Shown here: one piece after another, positions 15,545 to 19,159 of the stretch
Layout: the number at the start of each line of letters is the position of its first letter
Position numbering within the stretch: the first letter of the stretch is position 1
From: Hyphomicrobiales bacterium
GTDB taxonomy: Bacteria; Pseudomonadota; Alphaproteobacteria; Rhizobiales; Beijerinckiaceae
Direction: 5' to 3'
NCBI GenBank assembly: GCA_015655535.1
Contig: JAATEW010000430.1
Span: forward strand, 1 to 19,159
Length of the DNA: 19,159 bases
The notes under the pieces: model-generated
What the model saw: the letters and a program-made list of their open reading frames with translations, nothing else
The model's database searches: none
Told to the model about the DNA's origin: nothing
Translations under genes and position numbers: made by a program

Positions 15545-15713
15545 AATTGCGGCCCTGGAGGAACCAGAGTGCAACAAGTTAAACAGGTAGGAAAAAGCGC
15601 GAGTGCATAAATGAGCTTAGAAGCCCATTGCCAATCGATATTCGCATCCTCCTTTTCGGAAGTCCGCTCTGATTGAATAACGACGCATCCCTTTTTTGTT
15701 TATGAACGGGAAA

Positions 15714-15744
15714 ATGCACCAAACGCCGCGTCCTATGCACCAAA
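15714..15744. promoter_or_regulatory. Direct repeat ATGCACCAAA with 21-base spacing
   Basis: Two identical decamers begin at 15714 and 15735, two helical turns apart, 111-141 bases upstream of the oxygenase start. The same-face arrangement suits a regulator that binds direct repeats. TGCACC is also an NtrC-type half-site, but the required opposite half GGTGCA is absent at the right spacing, so I make no such claim. Confidence 0.35.
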
Positions 15745-15854
15745 TGCGGCCATCTCACGCGGCAATTGCTTTTCCGCTGGTTGCACAAACGTTATGATGA
15801 TGCCGCTTTCACCCTGCACTGGGTCACGCTTTGAGATGACCTTCTGGAAATCGG

Positions 15855-16562
15855 ATGAGTAATGTCGAACTCGGACCCGGCTTTCACAGCTTGTGGCCCA
15901 CGCCCTTTGGAATCTACCGGCTGTCTGGCGTATCGGAATTCAACGCTTTGCTTGTTAGAAACCTTGAGGCCATACGGGCGGAACAATTAACTCAGCGGCG
16001 GCATGTGCCTCAAAGTTTTTTCGCGAGCGACGACGATCTTTTGGAACGAATCAAGCTCGCGGACTGGACACAATTCGTCCGGTTCATTGTGGAGCGGATT
16101 CACGACACGGTGGAGCAGGCGAATGCCGGTTTCTGGCCGGCTCAAAGCCTCAACCTTGAAGTCGCCCTCAAAGGCATGTGGTTCCAATGCGCCAACGGCG
16201 GTGCTTTTCACGACGTCCATACGCATGGGAACTGTAGCTGGTCCGGCGTCTATGTGGTGCAGGTCGATGACCGGGAGACTCGCATTCGCCATCCGGTCTA
16301 TGGCGCGGCAAATGGAATAACGCGCTTCTATGGGCCGCCATTCACGACGCTGGGCGGTGCATTTGTCGATATATCAAATGCCTATTTGCAATCGTCGCAC
16401 CGCGATGTCGAGCCAGTGCCGGGCCAGCTCACCATCTTTCCGTCATGGCTCGCTCATCAAGCGCTGCCTTATGCCGGGGAAACCGATCGTGTCATCATTT
16501 CTTTCAACGCGAGCGTCCATGCGGCCGGCGGCGACCGCTTGCATGACTATGGTTCCCACTGA
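15855..16562 (+). CDS. Putative 2OG-Fe(II) oxygenase (TIGR02466-like)
   Basis: A 235-residue cytoplasmic protein resembling the TIGR02466/2OG-FeII_Oxy_5 family, non-haem iron dioxygenases that use 2-oxoglutarate and O2 to hydroxylate unknown substrates. Landmarks are the opening WPTPFGIYRL, the metal-binding region FHDVHTHGNCSWSGVYVVQV (H122, H124), and the C-terminal FPSWLAHQALPYAGETDRVIISFN, with distal iron ligand H201 and the 2-oxoglutarate-binding Arg probably R212. Length is typical (about 200-240). ATG 15855 has only a weak GGAAA-like site upstream. G+C is lower than its neighbours (hand count about 52% over 15901-16020), hinting at separate ancestry. In other bacteria such genes often neighbour TPR-sulfotransferase or O-linked glycosyltransferase genes; none is here. 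It is convergent with the CYTH-CHAD gene, 19 bases apart. Confidence 0.85.
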   Translation: MSNVELGPGFHSLWPTPFGIYRLSGVSEFNALLVRNLEAIRAEQLTQRRHVPQSFFASDDDLLERIKLADWTQFVRFIVERIHDTVEQANAGFWPAQSLNLEVALKGMWFQCANGGAFHDVHTHGNCSWSGVYVVQVDDRETRIRHPVYGAANGITRFYGPPFTTLGGAFVDISNAYLQSSHRDVEPVPGQLTIFPSWLAHQALPYAGETDRVIISFNASVHAAGGDRLHDYGSH

Positions 16563-16581
16563 TCGGGTGTCGAAAGCTTAT

Positions 16582-18072
16582 CTAATCGAGCTTGGCCCAA
16601 AAGGGTTTGACCTCAGAAAGCGCGGTCAAGGCCTCTTTCAGCACCTTTTCCGGCCCCTCTTCCTTCAAAGCCTCCATGAAGCCCGCCAGCGCGCCCGCCG
16701 CATAGAGATGGGCTGCTTGCGTCTTGGTTTGCTTCATTCGCGCAATATGGGCCGCGGCATCCGCAATAAGCGACTGCGCGACGGCAAGCTGATATTCCTT
16801 GTCGAGCAGAGCTTTGAGATCGGAAAGCGCGTCTTGCAGCGCCGACCATCTTTTGAAGGCCTTCCCGGCCGCCAGAGGTTCGAAGAAGGACACGACCTCC
16901 TGAAGCCGCCCCACGGCTTCGGTCAATGGATGCAAATCCTCGGCTCTGGCTTTGGCCATCCCGAAGCCCTGCAGGTTCGCGCCGAGCGCTTGAATCTCAT
17001 CGACGGCCTTGGTCAATTCGCGCGCGAGAAAAGCCGATAGAGGCTCGCTGCCGGCCACGGATGGTGGCACCTCTCTGTCGAGCCATTCGGACACGCCTGC
17101 GAACAGGTTTTTGACGCGGGCTGGCGGACAGCTCTGCGCTAAAAGGCCATAGGCCCGCGTCCGGTTTTCTTCGACCCGCGCAATGAGGCTCGACACGCCG
17201 TCCCAGCGGCCGCGCAGCGCAGCGGGCCGCACATAATCCGTCAGAATCCGGTCGAGGTCGTAAGCCTTCTCAAGCGCGGTCTCCAATTGGGCAAAGGGGC
17301 GCGCGTCGGGTGCCTGCGTCTGCTCGCCGAAACAGCCGACAAAAAAACGAAAGGCGCTTTGGATGCTGCGGACGGCATGAATATTCTGCTGGACGCCCAG
17401 CGCATCTTGCTCGGGCGGCACAGCGAGAGCCCTGTCCGCCTCTTCGCGGGCGATGAGCCGGAAGGCGTCGGCGACGCGCATATCCTTGTTGAGCCTCGTG
17501 CTCGCAACGGCGGAAGGCGCAGGCGAAGCAGCGCCGCCGAGCGCATAACCGCGCTCTACCCAAGACATGGCAGCCGACGCGGGCATGGCCTGCGGCAAAG
17601 CCTCGGACACAAGATGCACAAGCTCTTCCGCTTCGCCCTCACGCAAGGTGAACTGGGCTTCCAAGGATCTCGCGGATTGATCGCCATTGCGCAGGCTCAC
17701 GCGCTCCAGGCCGATCTCGATTGCAGCCTGCGCCCTGCGATACAAAACGAGTTCTCGATCGATGCGCATCGTGAAGGCGCCGCCGATGCGGTCGCGCAGA
17801 CGGTTCTTCTTGACGAAGGACCGTGCGTCGCTCTCGCTGTCGAGACGCCAGTCTCCGGCCTTCAGCCGTCCGTCGCGGACCCTATCCTTGCGGGAAAAGC
17901 ACCAGATCAGGTCCTGCTCGTGCAAGGCCGCGTCGGGCGTGTCGAGATAGACGCTGAGAAGGCGGCTTTTCTCGACGCCCGCGGCGTCGGGCGCGAAGAA
18001 CATCGCCCGCAGGCGGTCATGATCCTCGGCCGAAATCTCAAATCTCAGTTTGAACGCGCGGTCTTTGGACAC
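16582..18072 (-). CDS. CYTH-CHAD domain protein with eroded catalytic motifs
   Basis: A 496-residue cytoplasmic protein. Residues 1-180 match a CYTH (triphosphate tunnel) domain: KLRFEIS start, SRLLSVYLDTPDAALHEQDLIWCFSRKD, and later beta strands IEIGLERVSLRNG and EAQFTLREGEAEEL. Residues about 198-490 are a helical CHAD domain, which binds inorganic polyphosphate; its histidine-arginine helix reads NIHAVRSIQSAFRFF (H232, R235, R242), close to the family HxxRVxxRRLR. The catalytic ExExK of CYTH is lost: the aligned segment is AFKLRF with Lys and Arg. The strand that is normally ELELK is also changed (EAQFT). So the enzyme activity (triphosphatase) is doubtful and polyphosphate binding is the likelier role. 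It starts at GTG 18072 with weak GAGAG upstream. A large hairpin lies 36-122 bases upstream. Confidence 0.86.
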   Translation of the reverse strand: MSKDRAFKLRFEISAEDHDRLRAMFFAPDAAGVEKSRLLSVYLDTPDAALHEQDLIWCFSRKDRVRDGRLKAGDWRLDSESDARSFVKKNRLRDRIGGAFTMRIDRELVLYRRAQAAIEIGLERVSLRNGDQSARSLEAQFTLREGEAEELVHLVSEALPQAMPASAAMSWVERGYALGGAASPAPSAVASTRLNKDMRVADAFRLIAREEADRALAVPPEQDALGVQQNIHAVRSIQSAFRFFVGCFGEQTQAPDARPFAQLETALEKAYDLDRILTDYVRPAALRGRWDGVSSLIARVEENRTRAYGLLAQSCPPARVKNLFAGVSEWLDREVPPSVAGSEPLSAFLARELTKAVDEIQALGANLQGFGMAKARAEDLHPLTEAVGRLQEVVSFFEPLAAGKAFKRWSALQDALSDLKALLDKEYQLAVAQSLIADAAAHIARMKQTKTQAAHLYAAGALAGFMEALKEEGPEKVLKEALTALSEVKPFWAKLD

Positions 18073-18107
18073 GGATCTCTCAAGGCTTCGGAAGAGGTTG
18101 CCAAGAA

Positions 18108-18194
18108 ACCGTCATTGCGAGCGAAGCGAAGCAATCCATGCTCCGCTGGGAGCCATTCCTACCTGGATTGCTTCGCTTCGCTAGCAATGACGGT
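18108..18194. repeat. Large inverted repeat, near-perfect 31-base arms
   Basis: Arms 18108-18138 and 18164-18194 are complementary over 31 bases with a single mismatch (18119 against 18183). The 25-base loop contains a further GCTCC (18140-18144) / GGAGC (18149-18153) stem. The arms contain CGTCATTGCGAGCGAAGCGA and a GCGAAGCGAAGC tandem, a sequence type I recall as a widespread dispersed intergenic repeat in many bacteria. It begins 14 bases past the maeB stop (3' side of that gene) and ends 36 bases short of the CYTH-CHAD start, so its RNA would form a very stable structure between the two genes. No transposase is present; a non-autonomous MITE-like element is one reading. Confidence 0.93.
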
Positions 18195-18208
18195 GGACCG
18201 ATCCTATC

Positions 18209-19159
18209 TCAAATCGCAACCAGATGCTCGGGATCCTTGGCGGCCCGCGCCTCGTTGCTCTGCACCTCAGCCACCGACAGAGCCGTCATATTCACGATGC
18301 CGCGCGCGGTCACCGACGGCGTCAGAATATGGGCGGGCTGCGCCGCGCCGACCAGGATCGGCCCGACCAGCAGGGCATCCGCCATGACCTTGGTGATCTG
18401 ATAGGCCGCGTTGGCCGAATCGAGATTGGGCATGATGAGCACATTGGCGTCGCCCTTGAGCCGTGAGGACGGCAAGACAAGATCGCGCATCATCTGCGAC
18501 AGAGCCGAATCGGCCTGCATCTCGCCATCGACTTCAAGCTCCGGCGCAGTCTCGCGCAGAATGGCCAAGGCATTGCGCATTTTCACGGCCGACTCTGTAT
18601 CCTCGGAGCCGAAATCCGAATGCGACACCAGCGCGATCTTCGGCACCAGCCCGAAGCGGCGGACATGATCGGCGCACATCAGCGCCATTTCCGCGACCTC
18701 GGCGGCGGTCGGCTCATAACGCACATGCGTATCAGCGATGAAGAAAGCGCCCTTATTGGTAATCATCAGGCTCATGGCGGAGACATCGGTCGCGCCCGGC
18801 ACGAGGCCGATAATGTCCTTGATATGTTTGGCGCGCGATTTGAAACGCCCGTCCAATCCGCAAAGCATCGCGTCGGCATCGCCGCGCTTCAAGGCCAGCG
18901 CCGCGATCACCGTCGCGCTTGTGCGCACGATCAACCTGGCTCCGTCGGGCGTGATGCCGCGCCTGCCTGCGCAGGCGAGATAGGTCGCAACATAGTCGCG
19001 ATAGCGCGGATCGTCGTTCGGATTGATGAGTTCGAAATCGACGCCGCGCCGCAGCGATAGGCCATAGCGCTTGAGCCGCGTCTCGATCACGTCGGGTCGG
19101 CCGATCAGAATGGGCTTGGCGATCTGTTCCTCGAAGACGGATTGCACCCCACGCAGCAC
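18209..19159 (-). CDS. maeB: NADP-dependent malic enzyme MaeB, C-terminal phosphotransacetylase-like part
   Basis: 317 codons including the stop are visible and the frame runs off the right edge; the missing N-terminal part should be the malic enzyme catalytic domain. The visible part is the phosphate acetyltransferase-like domain fused to MaeB in proteobacteria: KPILIGRPDVIETRLKRYGL, RGITPDGARLIVRTSATVIAALALKRGDADAMLCG, NKGAFFIADTHV, KIALVSHSDFGSE, LKGDANVLIMPNLDSANAAYQI and PSVTARGIVNMTALSVAEVQ. The last three distinguish the MaeB-type domain from free-standing Pta. In characterised MaeB enzymes this domain has a regulatory, acetyl-CoA-sensing role rather than Pta activity. The enzyme makes pyruvate, CO2 and NADPH from malate. 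A stand-alone Pta cannot be fully excluded without the N-terminus. Confidence 0.9.
   Translation of the reverse strand: MLRGVQSVFEEQIAKPILIGRPDVIETRLKRYGLSLRRGVDFELINPNDDPRYRDYVATYLACAGRRGITPDGARLIVRTSATVIAALALKRGDADAMLCGLDGRFKSRAKHIKDIIGLVPGATDVSAMSLMITNKGAFFIADTHVRYEPTAAEVAEMALMCADHVRRFGLVPKIALVSHSDFGSEDTESAVKMRNALAILRETAPELEVDGEMQADSALSQMMRDLVLPSSRLKGDANVLIMPNLDSANAAYQITKVMADALLVGPILVGAAQPAHILTPSVTARGIVNMTALSVAEVQSNEARAAKDPEHLVAI

Larger units (their letters stand above)
15329..15854. other. Gene-free stretch between mlaE and the 2OG oxygenase gene
   Basis: These 526 bases separate divergent mlaE (minus) and the oxygenase gene (plus) and should contain both promoters. In order they hold a decayed TTTAGAGCA palindrome (15431-15481), a minus-strand intrinsic terminator (15506-15544), a small hairpin CTGG/CCAG with an AGGAA loop (15555-15567), a minus-strand AGGAGG directly abutting an ATG that opens only 22 codons (stop at 15579), and a direct repeat ATGCACCAAA. 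No open frame here has a convincing protein. The terminator implies a short minus-strand transcript from about 15600-15850. Confidence 0.6.

Noticed and set aside
15555..15609. Plus-strand GTG micro-frame of 13 codons after GGAGG
   Set aside because: Spacing is good but the product is only 13 residues. The GGAGG is explained equally well as one side of a small hairpin.
15579..15647. 22-codon minus-strand peptide gene after AGGAGG
   Set aside because: The AGGAGG directly abuts the ATG, with no spacer for initiation. The peptide resembles no known small peptide (no PqqA or methanobactin features).
15714..15744. NtrC binding site from the two TGCACC half-sites
   Set aside because: NtrC sites need inverted TGCACC and GGTGCA halves close together. 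Here the halves are direct repeats 21 bases apart, and no sigma-54 -24/-12 promoter follows.
17287..18387. Plus-strand open frame (366 codons) opposite the CYTH-CHAD gene
   Set aside because: It crosses the CYTH-CHAD gene, the 18108-18194 hairpin and the maeB end. The composition is typical of antisense shadow frames and no domain is visible.

Overview
The window looks like a chromosomal segment of an alphaproteobacterium of the order Hyphomicrobiales (Rhizobiales), possibly near Beijerinckiaceae or the methylotrophic families. The reasons are the high G+C, the plant-type glutamate-cysteine ligase, a STAS-fused MlaE, a two-domain malic enzyme, and intergenic palindromes starting TTAGAGCA that resemble repeats I know from that order. 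This placement is an inference from gene types, not a measured phylogeny. No tRNA, rRNA, CRISPR array, transposase or phage gene is visible.

Layout, left to right. At 1-4653 most genes are on the minus strand: a secreted pentapeptide-repeat protein cut by the left edge, glutathione biosynthesis gene gshA, a DUF937 protein and a MATE exporter. One tiny plus-strand orphan Flp pilin gene sits among them, behind an orphan terminator-like hairpin. At 4917-6824 two plus-strand genes follow: a zinc-type cation diffusion facilitator, and an A+T-richer secreted protein with an Fn3-like domain and a six-cysteine tail that recalls a granulin half-module. At 6985-9360 a palindromic repeat cluster precedes a minus-strand pair, a sulfonate-type binding protein followed by a Tat-exported amidohydrolase. 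At 9495-15328 there is a KefB/C-type K+/H+ antiporter, then the phospholipid transport (Mla/Mce) genes, which read on the minus strand as mlaE (STAS-fused), mlaF, mlaD and an auxiliary lipoprotein. At 15329-15854 a 526-base gene-free stretch carries a decayed palindrome, a strong minus-strand terminator with no obvious gene feeding it, and a two-turn direct repeat. A plus-strand 2OG-Fe(II) oxygenase follows, convergent with a minus-strand CYTH-CHAD protein. A near-perfect 31-base-arm hairpin then separates that gene from the C-terminal part of malic enzyme MaeB, cut by the right edge.

Functionally the window is mostly envelope and homeostasis: metal and drug efflux, K+/H+ exchange, glutathione synthesis (glutathione gates classical Kef systems), inner-membrane lipid transport and central carbon metabolism. 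The two lower-G+C plus-strand genes (6147-6824 and 15855-16562), both next to palindromic repeats, look most like accessory DNA. I did not find a convincing multi-gene unknown defence or biosynthetic system. The best leads are the Fn3/six-cysteine secreted protein, the exported hydrolase plus binding-protein pair, and the possible small RNA ending at the 15506-15544 terminator.
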